Shown: piece by piece, positions 1-9,298 of the stretch
Layout: every line of letters starts with the position of its first letter
How positions within the stretch are numbered: position 1 is the stretch's first letter
From: Leisingera aquimarina DSM 24565
GTDB taxonomy: Bacteria > Pseudomonadota > Alphaproteobacteria > Rhodobacterales > Rhodobacteraceae
Assembly: GCF_000473165.1 (NCBI RefSeq)
Contig: NZ_KI421504.1
Span: 1,084,501-1,148,500 of the forward strand
Direction: 5' to 3'
DNA: 64,000 nucleotides
Notes under the pieces: generated by a model
The model's input: the letters and a program-made list of their open reading frames with translations, nothing else
The model's database searches: none
What the model was told of the DNA's origin: nothing
Translations under genes and position numbers: made by a program

Positions 1-1
1 G

Positions 2-1633
2 CTTGCGGGCCGCATGGGGATGCAGTGGATGCGCGAGGAACTGGAGGATCTGGCGTTCCGCGTGCTGAACGCTGAAGGCCGCCAGTCGATCATCCGCCGT
101 TTTGTGACCCTGCAGCGAGAAACCGGTGATGTGATCCACCGGATCACGGGCGACATGCGGCTGGAGCTTGAAAAAACCGGGATCGAGGCCGAAGTCTTTG
201 GCCGCGCCAAGAAACCCTATTCGATCTGGCGTAAGATGCAGGCCAAGGACCAGGGGTTTTCCCGGCTGTCGGATATCTACGGATTCCGGGTGATCACCAT
301 GTCCGAAGAAGATGCCTACCGGGCGCTGGGCGCCATACATCAGCGCTGGCGGGCGGTGCCGGGCCGGTTCAAGGATTACATCAGTCAGCCGAAATCCAAT
401 GGCTACCGCTCAATCCACACCACGGTGTCGGGCCGGGACGGTAAGCGGGTGGAGGTGCAGATCCGCACCCGCCAGATGCATGACGTGGCCGAAACCGGGG
501 TTGCGGCGCATTGGTCCTACCGCGACGGTGTTCGGACGGAGAACCCCTTTGCGGTGGATCCGGCCAAGTGGATCGCATCGTTGACCGAGCAGTTCGACGC
601 CGAGGATGATCACGACGAATTCCTCGAAGCGGTGAAGCTCGAGATGTATTCGGACCAGGTGTTCTGCTTCACCCCCAAGGGTGATGTGATCAAGCTGCCC
701 AAAGGGGCGACGCCGATCGATTTTGCCTATGCCATCCACACCCGCATCGGCCATGCCTGCGTCGGCGCCAAGGTGGACGGTATCCGGGTGCCCCTGTGGA
801 CCAGGCTCAGGAACGGCCAGTCCGTGGATGTGATCACCGCCGAGGGCCAGACCCCGCAGGTGAGCTGGCTGGAGATCGCCACCACCGGCAAGGCCCGCAC
901 TGCGATCCGCCGCGCCCTGCGCGAAGCGGACCGGGCGCGGTTTGTGAAGCTGGGCCATGAACTGGCACGCTCGGCGTTTGAGCATGTCGGCAAGAAGGCC
1001 ACCGACAAAGCGCTGGAAACCGCAGCGCGCGCCTTGCGGGCAGGCGGGGTGAATGAGCTGCTGGCGCGATTGGGTGCGGCGGAGATCACTGCGCATGACG
1101 TGGTGCAATCGGTGTATCCGGAACTGACCACCACTGGCGATGGCGACGAAATCTCTCCGCGCCGGGCGGTGGTCGGTCTGGAGCCGGGGCAAAGCTTTGA
1201 GCGCGCGCCCTGTTGCCAGCCGCTGCCGGGAGAGCGCATTATCGGCATCACCTACCGCGGCCGCGGGGTGGTGGTGCATTCCGCGGATTGCGACAAGCTG
1301 GGTGAGTTTGAAGATCAGCCGGAGCGCTGGATGGATGTGCAATGGCACAGCGGCACCCATCCGGCGGCCTATGGCACCACGCTTGAACTGACCATTGGCA
1401 ATGACGCCGGTGTGCTGGGACGCATTTGTACATTGATTGGCGAGAAAAAGGCCAATATCTCGGACCTGGAATTTGTCGACAGGAAACCAGACTTTTACCG
1501 GCTTATGATCAATGTGGAGCTGCGGGATGTGGAGCAGCTGCACTCGCTGATGCTGACGCTTGAAGCAGAAAGCGATGTTGCCGCGGTGGCGCGGTTCCGG
1601 AACAAGCCGGAAGAGCGCCATTTTCCGGGATAA
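2..1633 (+). CDS. rsh: RelA/SpoT-family (p)ppGpp synthetase/hydrolase, 5' end outside window
   Basis: C-terminal three quarters of a bifunctional Rsh protein; the reading frame is open to the left edge (codons from base 2), so the N-terminal HD hydrolase domain lies upstream. Visible parts in order: synthetase domain (GFSRLSDIYGFRVI and PKSNGYRSIHT, roughly visible residues 60-170), TGS domain (VFCFTPKGDVIKLPKGATP, about 215-275), a Cys-containing conserved region (APCCQPLPGERIIGI ... HSADCD), and a C-terminal ACT domain (about 455-535). The family makes and degrades the alarmone (p)ppGpp in the cytoplasm, and alphaproteobacteria usually have a single such enzyme. The linked pdxJ-acpS-lepB-rnc-era-recO order fits a vertically inherited housekeeping locus. 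Whether the hydrolase is intact cannot be judged from this window. Confidence 0.95.
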   Translation, partial: LAGRMGMQWMREELEDLAFRVLNAEGRQSIIRRFVTLQRETGDVIHRITGDMRLELEKTGIEAEVFGRAKKPYSIWRKMQAKDQGFSRLSDIYGFRVITMSEEDAYRALGAIHQRWRAVPGRFKDYISQPKSNGYRSIHTTVSGRDGKRVEVQIRTRQMHDVAETGVAAHWSYRDGVRTENPFAVDPAKWIASLTEQFDAEDDHDEFLEAVKLEMYSDQVFCFTPKGDVIKLPKGATPIDFAYAIHTRIGHACVGAKVDGIRVPLWTRLRNGQSVDVITAEGQTPQVSWLEIATTGKARTAIRRALREADRARFVKLGHELARSAFEHVGKKATDKALETAARALRAGGVNELLARLGAAEITAHDVVQSVYPELTTTGDGDEISPRRAVVGLEPGQSFERAPCCQPLPGERIIGITYRGRGVVVHSADCDKLGEFEDQPERWMDVQWHSGTHPAAYGTTLELTIGNDAGVLGRICTLIGEKKANISDLEFVDRKPDFYRLMINVELRDVEQLHSLMLTLEAESDVAAVARFRNKPEERHFPG

Positions 1634-1676
1634 GCCGCTGAAATTTTGAGCCGGGAACTGGGAAGGACGCACAGCT

Positions 1677-2318
1677 TTGGTATTCAGGCGCCGGGACAGA
1701 CGTCCGCCCCTCCGGGCGCTGGCGGATTTTCTCTGGCCGCGCGGCGGCTGGGGAAGGGCGTTCCTGTATGTGAAGCACCGGGTGCGGCGCCTGCCTGATT
1801 CGCCCGAACGCATTGCCCGCGGCATCTGGGCCGGTGTGTTCACCACCTTCACCCCCTTTTACGGGCTGCATTTCCTTGTGGCGGCGGTCATTTCCCGGCT
1901 GATGAACGGCAACATCCTAGCCTCGCTCAGCGCTACCTTCTTTGGCAACCCGCTGACCTATGTGCCGATCGGAGTGGCCTCGTTGCAGACCGGGCATTGG
2001 ATCCTGGGCACCGAGTTCGACGAGGAAGTCGATAAGTCCCTGGTTGGCAAATTCATGGCAGCCGGCGGCGACCTGAAAGACAACCTGTTTGCGTTGTTCA
2101 AGGATCAGCCTGCCGATTGGCAGGGCCTGCACCTGTTCTATAACGAGGTGTTCTATCCCTATATGATCGGCGGCATTATTCCGGGCCTCGTTACGGCCAC
2201 GGTCTGCTATATATTGAGCTTGCCGGTGATCCGGGTCTACCAGCAGCGCCGCCGAGCCAAGATCAAAGCCAAGTTCGAAGCAATCAAACAGCGGGCAGAA
2301 GTCGGGATCGACCCCTGA
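1677..2318 (+). CDS. DUF2062 domain membrane protein
   Basis: 213-residue protein beginning at a TTG codon 43 bases after rsh. A basic N-terminus (FRRRDRRPP) is followed by hydrophobic segments at about residues 60-105 (GVFTTFTPFYGLHFLVAA, then FFGNPLTYVPIGVAS) and again near 160-190 before a basic tail (QQRRRAKIKAKFEA). The GxFxxFxPFxGLH and GNPLTxxP motifs are characteristic of DUF2062, a family of small inner-membrane proteins without an established biochemical role. It is co-directional with rsh and upstream of pdxJ, probably in the rsh transcription unit. The TTG start is the first plausible one in frame and remains tentative. Function unknown. Confidence 0.8.
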   Translation: MVFRRRDRRPPLRALADFLWPRGGWGRAFLYVKHRVRRLPDSPERIARGIWAGVFTTFTPFYGLHFLVAAVISRLMNGNILASLSATFFGNPLTYVPIGVASLQTGHWILGTEFDEEVDKSLVGKFMAAGGDLKDNLFALFKDQPADWQGLHLFYNEVFYPYMIGGIIPGLVTATVCYILSLPVIRVYQQRRRAKIKAKFEAIKQRAEVGIDP

Positions 2319-2423
2319 ACTATGCTGCCGGATTGTACCATTATCACCTGCAGGGTTGCTCTTGCCAGGCTGGTGTCTAGTCTTTGGTTAAAGCATTGAC
2401 TTCAGACGGATGAGACAGATCTC

Positions 2424-3173
2424 ATGACACAGAACAAATTGCGCCTGGGCGTGAACATCGACCATGTTGCCACCGTGCGCAACGCCCGCGGCGGTGCCTA
2501 TCCGGACCCGGTCCGCGCCGCAAAGCTGGCCGAGGAAGCAGGCGCCGCTGGGATTACCGCACATCTGCGCGAAGACCGCCGCCATATCACCGATGCCGAT
2601 ATCGACAGGCTGATGGAAGCACTGAACGTGCCGCTGAATTTCGAGATGGCGGCAACAGAGGAGATGCAAAGGATCGCCCTGCGCCACAAGCCGCACGCTG
2701 TTTGCATCGTGCCGGAAAAACGCGAGGAACGCACCACTGAGGGCGGGTTGGAAGTCGCCCGTGAAGAAAACCGCCTGGCCCATTACATCGCACCCTTGCG
2801 CGATGCGGGCTGCAGAGTGTCGATATTCATTGCAGCTGATAAAAAGCAGATTGAAGCTGCGCACCGAATTGGCGCCGAGGTGATCGAACTGCACACGGGC
2901 GCCTATTGCGACTACCACGCCGAGGGCAAGGCCAAGGACCGCGACCGCGAACTGGAAGCACTGCGCGAAATGTCCGCATTTGCCCATTCGCTGGGGCTGG
3001 AAGTGCATGCAGGCCATGGCCTCACCTATGAAACAGTCAAGCCGGTAGCGGCCTTTCCAGAGGTGAAGGAGCTGAACATCGGCCACTTCCTGATCGGCGA
3101 GGCGGTCTTCCGCGGCTTGACCCCGGCAGTGCAGGAAATGCGCCGGATGATGGACGAAGCGCGGGAGGTATAA
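2424..3173 (+). CDS. pdxJ: Pyridoxine 5'-phosphate synthase
   Basis: PdxJ condenses 1-deoxy-D-xylulose 5-phosphate with 3-amino-2-oxopropyl phosphate in the last ring-forming step of DXP-dependent vitamin B6 synthesis. The 249-residue protein has the expected TIM-barrel length and opens with LRLGVNIDHVATVRNARG. Counted against the family, the active-site residues are present: His47 (ITAHLRED), Glu74 (LNFEM) and His198 (HAGHGLTYE), and the phosphate-binding end ELNIGHFLIGEAVF is intact. The start ATG follows a 105-base gap that may hold its own promoter. The next gene begins four bases after the stop, suggesting a pdxJ-membrane protein-acpS-lepB-rnc operon. Confidence 0.97.
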   Translation: MTQNKLRLGVNIDHVATVRNARGGAYPDPVRAAKLAEEAGAAGITAHLREDRRHITDADIDRLMEALNVPLNFEMAATEEMQRIALRHKPHAVCIVPEKREERTTEGGLEVAREENRLAHYIAPLRDAGCRVSIFIAADKKQIEAAHRIGAEVIELHTGAYCDYHAEGKAKDRDRELEALREMSAFAHSLGLEVHAGHGLTYETVKPVAAFPEVKELNIGHFLIGEAVFRGLTPAVQEMRRMMDEAREV

Positions 3174-3177
3174 GGCC

Positions 3178-3597
3178 ATGCAAGTCAATTTGATCCGCTA
3201 TGGGCTGCTGTGGATGGCGGCCTCGGTCGGTATGATGCTATTGGGACTGGTGCTGGCACAGTTCGGGGCCGGCATGCCGGCCGGGCTGGCAACGGTCCTG
3301 CCGCCGATGTTTGCCGCAGTTCTAGAAGGAATGCGCATCGCGCAGGCAACCCGGGCACCGCTGGCCGGCAAAACGGCCTGGGTCTGTGCTGCGGCGATGA
3401 CAGGGGTTGTCGCGCTGCTGACCATTGCCCAGCTGCCGCTATACTGGAACAATCCGGTGATCGCAGAGGCGCGGGCAACCATTCCTGTCCTGTATCTCGC
3501 AGGCCTTTTCGTGTTGCTGCTGGCGGTCATCCTGATGGTCAACCGCCTGTTTCTTGCGCATGGCATCAAACTGGGGCTGAAGCGGCTGGAAGAATGA
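3178..3597 (+). CDS. Small integral membrane protein (ABZJ_00895-like)
   Basis: 139 residues with four predicted membrane segments at about 7-28, 33-50, 63-83 and 101-122 and no enzymatic motif. Both the size and the pattern resemble the ABZJ_00895 family of uncharacterised membrane proteins seen between pdxJ and acpS in Rhodobacteraceae; this is my recollection of family and context, not a search result. The ATG lies four bases after the pdxJ stop, and the stop codon overlaps the acpS start (ATGA), so the gene is almost certainly cotranscribed and translationally coupled to acpS. No function can be assigned. Confidence 0.75.
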   Translation: MQVNLIRYGLLWMAASVGMMLLGLVLAQFGAGMPAGLATVLPPMFAAVLEGMRIAQATRAPLAGKTAWVCAAAMTGVVALLTIAQLPLYWNNPVIAEARATIPVLYLAGLFVLLLAVILMVNRLFLAHGIKLGLKRLEE

Positions 3598-4025
3598 TCC
3601 TGGGCGTTGGAACCGATCTGGCCAATATCGAGCGTATCCAGCGCACGCTGGACCGTTTCGGCGATAGGTTCCGCAACCGGGTTTTCACCGTAACCGAACA
3701 GCGCAAGGCCGAACGCCGCCGCGATGTCGCGGGCACCTATGCCAAGCGCTGGGCCGCCAAGGAAGCCTGTTCCAAGGCACTGGGCACAGGCCTGCGCATG
3801 GGTATCGCCTGGAAGGACATGGCGGTGACCAATTTGCGTACCGGTCAGCCAGTGATGCATGTGACCGGCTGGGCCGCCGAACGCCTGCGCGAGATGACGC
3901 CTCCTGCCCATGAGGCTGTGATCCACGTGACACTGACTGATGATCACCCCTGGGCTCAGGCTTTTGTGGTGATCGAGGCGCTTCCCATCGCAGCGAACCC
4001 GGCGGAATTGCCCGCCGGAACTTGA
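3594..4025 (+). CDS. acpS: Holo-[acyl-carrier-protein] synthase
   Basis: AcpS transfers the 4'-phosphopantetheine arm of CoA to a serine of apo-ACP, activating it for fatty-acid synthesis. The 143-residue protein starts at the ATG that overlaps the preceding stop (ATGA). It has the two family signatures [12 protein letters not shown] (residues 4-15, Mg ligand Asp8) and [16 protein letters not shown] (51-66, Mg ligand Glu57). It is slightly longer than the usual 120-130 residues because of a Pro/Ala-rich tail. The frame is open further upstream, but the start used here is the only one that opens with the conserved motif. Linkage to lepB, rnc and era is typical of many bacteria. Confidence 0.96.
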   Translation: MILGVGTDLANIERIQRTLDRFGDRFRNRVFTVTEQRKAERRRDVAGTYAKRWAAKEACSKALGTGLRMGIAWKDMAVTNLRTGQPVMHVTGWAAERLREMTPPAHEAVIHVTLTDDHPWAQAFVVIEALPIAANPAELPAGT

Positions 4026-4083
4026 CTTGGCCCTTTCAGGCCCGCATGTAGCCCCGGACCCTGTTTTCAATCCGGAGAGCCTG

Positions 4084-4920
4084 ATGACGGCCAAAGCAAA
4101 GACCAGCAGTTCGATCATCGAGACGATAAAGACCATCGTCTATGCGCTGCTGATCGCCGGTGTCTTCCGCACCCTGTTTTTCCAGCCCTTCTGGATCCCC
4201 TCCGGATCGATGAAGGAGACCCTGCTGATCGGGGATTTCCTGTTCGTGAATAAGATGGCCTACGGCTACTCCTACGCCTCCTGCCCCAGCGTGCGCATTC
4301 CGGCGGTTGGTCTGAACATCGACGCCAAAAACATCTGCGGCTTCCTGGACGGCGACAACACCCGCCTGATGGGCAGCCAGCCTGAGCGCGGCGACGTGGT
4401 GGTGTTCCGCCATCCGGTCAACAGCAATGACTTCATCAAACGGCTGATTGGTTTGCCGGGCGACAAGATCCAGATGAAAAACGGTGTGCTGTTCATCAAC
4501 GGCGAACCGGTCAAACTGCAAGACGCCGGCCAATTCGAGGAAGTGATGGAGCGCCAGGGACCGCAGGGTTCCTTCCCGCGCTGTGAAAACGCGCCGGTAG
4601 GCCAGGGGGCTGTCTGCAACAAGTCGCGCAAACTGGAAACCCTGTCGGGCGGCAATGAACATATCGTGCTTAACATTACCAATCAGGGCATGGATCACAC
4701 CGGTGTCTATCAGGTGCCGGAAGGCCACTACTTCTTTATGGGCGATAACCGGGACAACTCCTCGGACAGCCGCTTGCCGCAGTCTGCCGGCGGGGTTGGT
4801 TTTGTGCCGTTTGAAAATCTGATCGGCCGGGCCGACCGGATCATGTTCTCCTCTGCAGGGCGGTCCATGCTGTATTTCTGGACATGGCGGAGCGACCGTT
4901 TCTTCAAGGGGATCCAGTGA
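4084..4920 (+). CDS. lepB: Signal peptidase I
   Basis: LepB cleaves Sec signal peptides on the periplasmic face of the inner membrane. I take the ATG at 4084 (278 residues), preceded by GGAGAG; an earlier in-frame start would overrun the acpS tail without a ribosome site. One membrane anchor spans about residues 13-33. The catalytic Ser42 is in IPSGSM, the general-base Lys119 in [11 protein letters not shown], and the conserved [11 protein letters not shown] box is near the C-terminus. An insertion of roughly 60 residues between the Lys box and GDNRDNS contains two Cys ([15 protein letters not shown]), which could form a periplasmic disulfide. The stop overlaps the rnc GTG start. Confidence 0.96.
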   Translation: MTAKAKTSSSIIETIKTIVYALLIAGVFRTLFFQPFWIPSGSMKETLLIGDFLFVNKMAYGYSYASCPSVRIPAVGLNIDAKNICGFLDGDNTRLMGSQPERGDVVVFRHPVNSNDFIKRLIGLPGDKIQMKNGVLFINGEPVKLQDAGQFEEVMERQGPQGSFPRCENAPVGQGAVCNKSRKLETLSGGNEHIVLNITNQGMDHTGVYQVPEGHYFFMGDNRDNSSDSRLPQSAGGVGFVPFENLIGRADRIMFSSAGRSMLYFWTWRSDRFFKGIQ

Positions 4921-5594
4921 AGCTGTCCAAGGAATTGCGCGCGTTTGAAGACCGGATCGGGCATCATTTTGCCCGCCCTGACCTGTTGCAGCGCGCTGTG
5001 ACACATGCGTCTGTGTCCTCGCCCAACCGCAAGGACAACCAGCGGCTGGAATTTCTGGGTGACCGGGTGTTGGGGCTGGTGATGGCAACTGCACTGCTGG
5101 AGCACGACAAGACCGCCACCGAGGGCCAGCTGGCGCCGCGCTTCAATGCGCTGGTGCGCAAGGAGGCCTGCGCTGATGTCGCCGCAGAAATCGACTTGGG
5201 CGCCGTTCTGAAACTGGGCCGGTCGGAAATGATGTCCGGCGGACGCCGCAAGCAGGCCCTTCTGGGCGACGCCATGGAAGCGGTGATTGCCGCAGTCTAC
5301 AAGGACGCAGGCTTTGAGGCCGCGGCGGAAATGATTCTGCGCTTGTGGGGGCGCCGTATCCATCAGGTCGAAAGCGACGCACGCGACGCCAAGACCTCGC
5401 TGCAGGAATGGGCGCAGGCGCGAGGCCAGAAACCGCCGGCCTACATTGAAGTGTCCCGCAGCGGCCCGGATCACGCGCCGGTTTTCACTATTGCAGCACG
5501 GTTGCAGGACGGAACCGAGGCACAGGCGACCGCAGGTTCCAAGCGGCAGGCCGAACAGGCCGCCGCAAAGGCACTGCTGGAACAGCTCGGTTGA
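4917..5594 (+). CDS. rnc: Ribonuclease III
   Basis: RNase III cuts double-stranded RNA in rRNA precursors and structured mRNAs. The GTG at 4917 overlaps the lepB stop (GTGA) and gives 225 residues, the family norm. The signature [13 protein letters not shown] (42-54) carries the acidic metal ligands Glu45 and Asp49, a second acidic site follows in [12 protein letters not shown], and a double-stranded-RNA-binding domain occupies about 155-225 ([18 protein letters not shown] ... [18 protein letters not shown]). In many relatives era follows immediately; here a minus-strand multicopper oxidase gene lies between rnc and era, whose stop is four bases from the rnc stop. Confidence 0.97.
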   Translation: MKLSKELRAFEDRIGHHFARPDLLQRAVTHASVSSPNRKDNQRLEFLGDRVLGLVMATALLEHDKTATEGQLAPRFNALVRKEACADVAAEIDLGAVLKLGRSEMMSGGRRKQALLGDAMEAVIAAVYKDAGFEAAAEMILRLWGRRIHQVESDARDAKTSLQEWAQARGQKPPAYIEVSRSGPDHAPVFTIAARLQDGTEAQATAGSKRQAEQAAAKALLEQLG

Positions 5595-5598
5595 GCCA

Positions 5599-6978
5599 TC
5601 AGGTCACGCGGATGTAACCCGCGAGGCCGGTTTTCTGATGCTCGATCACATGGCAGTGAAAGGCCCAGTCGCCCGGATTGTCCGCAACCAGCGCGATCTC
5701 GGCCACCTCATCCTTCAACAATAGCATGGTGTCCGTCACCAGCGGCGGCAGCGTGCGCAGGTTTGAGCGGATCGGGATAAAGGCCAGCCCATGCAAATGG
5801 ATCGGATGCAGGTTCGGCGATTCATTCCTCAGCCGCAGCACATAGCTTTTGCCGCGCTCTAGCGTCGCCAGCGGCCCGGTGCCCTTGGCCGCATCTCCGG
5901 CCCAGGGCGTGCGGTTGATCGACCAGAAACTGTAGCCGAGAGAACCGCAATACCCATCATTCGGCGGCCCGCCCTCAGGCGTCCAGCCAAAGACGAAATC
6001 AAGCACCTCGGCGTTTGTTGGATCTGGCCGTGAAATGGGATTGGCAGGCAGCGGTTTCAACTCGGCCATGTTCCGTGCCAGGTTTGTGCCAACCGACCGC
6101 AACTTCGCCATGGTGCGGGTGGGCTGGCCCGGCAGCTCTGCCAGCAGATCCGCCGTCTGCCCCTCGCTTGCAGGCATGCGCAGCGCGAAATCCACCCGCT
6201 GGCCAGGGCCGACCAGCAGCGGCTCCGTGGCAGAGGGCAGGGGAACGTCAATTTCCACCGGATGCCCGTCCCAAGCGATGATCCGTGCCTGGGCTGTACT
6301 AAGATGCAGCTTGTAGATCCGCGTGGTATCCGTGTTCACTATGCGCAACCGCACCAGCCCGCCCGCGGGGTGATCGTAAACCGGCGCCCGCAGCCAGTTC
6401 GCGGTCAGCACATTGCCGTGGGTTCCGCCGCGGGCCGCGCCGCGGGCGGAGTAGTAGGACAGGAAGGCGCCATTCCCATCCAGCCGGAAGTCGCGCAGGT
6501 TGATCACCTGGTCACCGTCGAAACCGGGATCCTCTGCTTCCCTGATTACCATCACCCCGGTCAGCCCATGCGCCATCTGCGCCATGGTCATGCAGTGCGG
6601 GTGATACCAGTAGGTGCCGGCATCCGGCGGAGTGAATTCATACTCAAACGACTCGCCGCCGGCGATCGGCATTTGGGTCAGATAGGGCACCCCGTCCATT
6701 GCGTTGGCGATCCGCAGTCCGTGCCAGTGCATCGCGGTGTAATCTTCGGTGCCGTTGGCCACTCGCAGGCGCATGGGGTTGCCCTGGGTGCCATAAATTA
6801 CCGGCGGCGGCGCATCCGGCGACAGGCTCACCAACCCGTCTGTTGGTTTTTCGCGAAAGGCAAAGCGGGCGGTCTGGATGGTCAGCTGCTGTTCGGTGCT
6901 GCGGGCTGCCCCCCAGGAAGCGGCGCCCATCACTCCTGCCGTCGCAGCAGTTCCAAGCAGAAAGTCACGGCGTTTCAT
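5599..6978 (-). CDS. Tat-exported multicopper oxidase (laccase/CueO-like)
   Basis: 459 residues with a twin-arginine leader (MKRRDFLLGTAATAGVMGAA), so export is probably folded into the periplasm. The four copper-ligand blocks are intact: MHWHG (His84, His86), WYHPH (His126, His128), HPIHLHG (around 395), and HCHVIEH near the end (His441, Cys442, His443, His447). Ten residues after Cys442 the type-1 copper axial position is Leu452, where CueO-type enzymes have Met; leucine there usually means a higher-potential laccase-like site. No Met-rich insert is visible. The substrate could be phenolics, Mn(II) or Cu(I). The gene is convergent with rnc and divergent from era, and appears to be an insertion into the rnc-era operon. 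Confidence 0.9.
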   Translation of the reverse strand: MKRRDFLLGTAATAGVMGAASWGAARSTEQQLTIQTARFAFREKPTDGLVSLSPDAPPPVIYGTQGNPMRLRVANGTEDYTAMHWHGLRIANAMDGVPYLTQMPIAGGESFEYEFTPPDAGTYWYHPHCMTMAQMAHGLTGVMVIREAEDPGFDGDQVINLRDFRLDGNGAFLSYYSARGAARGGTHGNVLTANWLRAPVYDHPAGGLVRLRIVNTDTTRIYKLHLSTAQARIIAWDGHPVEIDVPLPSATEPLLVGPGQRVDFALRMPASEGQTADLLAELPGQPTRTMAKLRSVGTNLARNMAELKPLPANPISRPDPTNAEVLDFVFGWTPEGGPPNDGYCGSLGYSFWSINRTPWAGDAAKGTGPLATLERGKSYVLRLRNESPNLHPIHLHGLAFIPIRSNLRTLPPLVTDTMLLLKDEVAEIALVADNPGDWAFHCHVIEHQKTGLAGYIRVT

Positions 6979-7179
6979 TGGAAGCCTCCCTAAGGCAAAA
7001 TGTCATGAAAAGCCTGGCTCGCGGAATGGCTTGGCGCTGCGGTTGTCACATTGGATCTGCCACAGGTCTTTGACATAGGGCAAGGTTGTGGGAAGATGCC
7101 GGTGGCCCGTTGAAAACGCCTCTGGCCCCTATGGGTGAAATCCTGTAGTTGGTCTGCTCTGCAAACAGGACCAGTACAG

Positions 7180-8085
7180 ATGACCACACGCGCCGGATTC
7201 GTTGCCCTGATCGGAGAGCCCAACGCGGGCAAATCTACCTTGTTGAACCGCATGGTCGGGGCGAAGGTCTCGATCGTGACCCATAAGGTGCAGACCACCC
7301 GAACGCGGATCCGCGGCGTGGCGATGGAGGGCGACGCGCAATTGGTGTTCGTCGACACCCCGGGCCTGTTCAAACCGCGCCGCCGCTTGGACCGGGCCAT
7401 GGTTGCTGCCGCCTGGGGCGGCGCAGCGGATGCAGATGTCGTCGTGCTGATGGTCGAGGCCCACCGCGGCATCACCGAAGGCGTCGAAACCATCCTCGAA
7501 GGGCTTGAGGAAATCGGCACCGGCCGCAAAGTGGCGCTGGCCATCAACAAAATCGACAAGGTGCCGGCCGAAAAACTGCTGGGCCTCGCCGAGGATCTGA
7601 ACAGCCGCTACGGTTTTGCCGAAACCTTTATGATCTCTGCTGAACGCGGCCATGGTGTCGACGACTTGCGTCAGTGGCTGGCGGGCAAATTGCCGGAAAG
7701 CCCCTGGCTCTACCCCGAGGATCAGATAGCCGACCTGCCGATGCGGATGATTGCGGCAGAAATGACCCGCGAAAAACTGACGCTGCGCCTGCATCAGGAA
7801 CTGCCCTACCAGCTGACGGTGGAAACCGAGAATTGGGAAGAACGCAAGGACGGCTCAGCCCGGGTGGACCAATTGATCTACGTGGTGCGCGACGGGCATA
7901 AGGGCATTGTGCTGGGCAAGCGGGGCGAGACGATCAAAGCGGTCAGCCAAGCGGCCCGCGCTGAGCTGGAGGAATTCCTGGACCGCAAGGTGCATCTGTT
8001 CCTGCAAGTGAAGGTGCGCCCGAATTGGCTGGAAGAATCCGAGCGCTATTCCGAAATGGGCCTCGACTTCAAAGACGGCAATTGA
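7180..8085 (+). CDS. era: GTPase Era
   Basis: Era is an essential GTPase that binds the 3' end of 16S rRNA during small-subunit maturation. The ATG at 7180 has AGGA about ten bases upstream and gives 301 residues starting MTTRAGFVALIGEPNAGKST. G1 is GEPNAGKST (12-20), followed by the switch TRTRIRG, G3 VDTPG and G4 NKID. A C-terminal KH domain of about 205-290 contains the GKRGETIKAVSQAAR signature. The frame extends 15 codons upstream without a better ribosome site. Because a minus-strand oxidase gene separates it from rnc, era probably has its own promoter in the roughly 200-base gap between the divergent starts (6979-7179); I could not pick a convincing -35/-10 pair there. Confidence 0.97.
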   Translation: MTTRAGFVALIGEPNAGKSTLLNRMVGAKVSIVTHKVQTTRTRIRGVAMEGDAQLVFVDTPGLFKPRRRLDRAMVAAAWGGAADADVVVLMVEAHRGITEGVETILEGLEEIGTGRKVALAINKIDKVPAEKLLGLAEDLNSRYGFAETFMISAERGHGVDDLRQWLAGKLPESPWLYPEDQIADLPMRMIAAEMTREKLTLRLHQELPYQLTVETENWEERKDGSARVDQLIYVVRDGHKGIVLGKRGETIKAVSQAARAELEEFLDRKVHLFLQVKVRPNWLEESERYSEMGLDFKDGN

Positions 8086-8173
8086 AGCTGCCCATGCGCT
8101 TCACTTTTGTGAAAATACTCCCGCCGGAGGCGTCCGTTCGTTCAACCGGCGGCACCGCCGGAAAACGCGCAGC

Positions 8174-8503
8174 ATGACCCGCCTTACTGCTGAATTCTGG
8201 GTGCAGGCCTATCTGGCCCGGCTGCGGCTGATGGAGATCCCTGCCTTTGTAACGTCGCACGGTGACGACACGGCGGGTGCGGTGCTGGTGAAACTCAACA
8301 CCCTGAACGGCCAGGCACGCGCCTTCCACCGCACCTATGACCTGATGAGCGGCGCGCGCAAATGGGATGAACTTTCAGCCGGGCCGGAGGCTGAGGTCGA
8401 CACCTCTATCCTGCGCCAGCGTTCGTTTGATCCCGACCTCTGGGTTATTGAGGTCGAAGACCGGGCTGGACGCCATCTGCTGGACGAGCCTGGGTTGGAA
8501 TAG
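8174..8503 (+). CDS. DUF1491 family protein
   Basis: 109-residue soluble protein opening MTRLTAEFWVQAYLARLRL and containing AVLVKLNTLNGQA and DPDLWVIEVEDRAGRHLLDE, the pattern I associate with DUF1491, a small alphaproteobacterial family often found between era and recO. There is no signal peptide, membrane segment or catalytic motif. The short segment between era and this gene (8086-8173) holds a TTCAC/GTGAA palindrome followed by a short GC-rich inverted repeat (see findings). Gene direction and spacing suggest an era-DUF1491-recO unit. The biochemical role is unknown. Confidence 0.8.
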   Translation: MTRLTAEFWVQAYLARLRLMEIPAFVTSHGDDTAGAVLVKLNTLNGQARAFHRTYDLMSGARKWDELSAGPEAEVDTSILRQRSFDPDLWVIEVEDRAGRHLLDEPGLE

Positions 8504-8572
8504 TCTTGACGCTTGCGGAACGCACCGCAATGCGGTCTGCTGAGGCTGCCGGAACAACAGAGAGGGCCGCCA

Positions 8573-9298
8573 GTGGAGTGGCGTGATCACGGCATATTGC
8601 TTTCAGTGCGCCGCCACGGTGAAAACTCGGCCATCATCGATGTCTTTACCGAAGAGCATGGCCGTCACACGGGCATGGTGCGCGGCGGTGCCAGCCGCAA
8701 GCTGGCCCCGATCCTGCAGCCTGGTGCGCAGCTGGACCTGAGCTGGAGAGCGCGGCTGGAGGACCATCTGGGCAGCTATCACGCTGAGCCATTACGCAGC
8801 CGTGCCGCAGCTGCGATGTCCGGAAGGCTGGCACTAGCCGGCCTTAATGCGGTGACAGCGCTGCTGTCCTTCTGTCTGCCAGAGCGTGAGCCGCACCCTG
8901 ATCTCTATACCCGCAGTGAACGGCTGCTGGATCTCTTGGGTAATGAAGAACTCTGGCCGCTTGCCTATCTGCGCTGGGAGTTGGCGCTGCTGGAGGAGAT
9001 GGGTTTTGGCCTCGATCTGTCAGCTTGCGCCGTGACCGGCAGTGACAGAGCCCTGAGTTATGTCTCGCCGAAATCAGGCCGGGCTGTTTCACGTGAAGGC
9101 GCCGGTGATTGGGCGGACCGGCTGCTGCCTTTGCCGCCGGTGATGCTGGGACAGGGCAGCGCGGAGGATGCGGAAATTGTGCAGGCGCTGCGCACCACAG
9201 GCTATTTTCTGGACGCGCATCTGGCGCCATCTTTGGGCAATCTGCCAATTCCAGAGGCGCGGAGGCGGCTGACGGATCTGCTCATCCGCCGGCTGTGA
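8573..9298 (+). CDS. recO: DNA repair protein RecO
   Basis: RecO works with RecR and RecF to load RecA onto SSB-coated single-stranded DNA. I chose the GTG at 8573, which gives 241 residues starting (V)[16 protein letters not shown], the usual opening of alphaproteobacterial RecO; the frame is open for 20 more codons upstream but that sequence has no family character. The N-terminal OB fold covers roughly 1-80 and a helical domain follows. Only one Cys (LSACAVTGS) survives of the zinc-finger region found in some RecO proteins, so zinc binding is unlikely. The 3' end overlaps the convergent lipoprotein gene by 17 bases. Confidence 0.93.
   Translation: MEWRDHGILLSVRRHGENSAIIDVFTEEHGRHTGMVRGGASRKLAPILQPGAQLDLSWRARLEDHLGSYHAEPLRSRAAAAMSGRLALAGLNAVTALLSFCLPEREPHPDLYTRSERLLDLLGNEELWPLAYLRWELALLEEMGFGLDLSACAVTGSDRALSYVSPKSGRAVSREGAGDWADRLLPLPPVMLGQGSAEDAEIVQALRTTGYFLDAHLAPSLGNLPIPEARRRLTDLLIRRL

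Noticed and set aside
410-1852. 480-codon open frame on the minus strand across rsh
   Set aside because: It mirrors rsh codons, as GC-rich sequence often leaves antisense frames open; composition is His/Gln/Arg-rich with no motif or ribosome site, and rsh on the plus strand is fully conserved.
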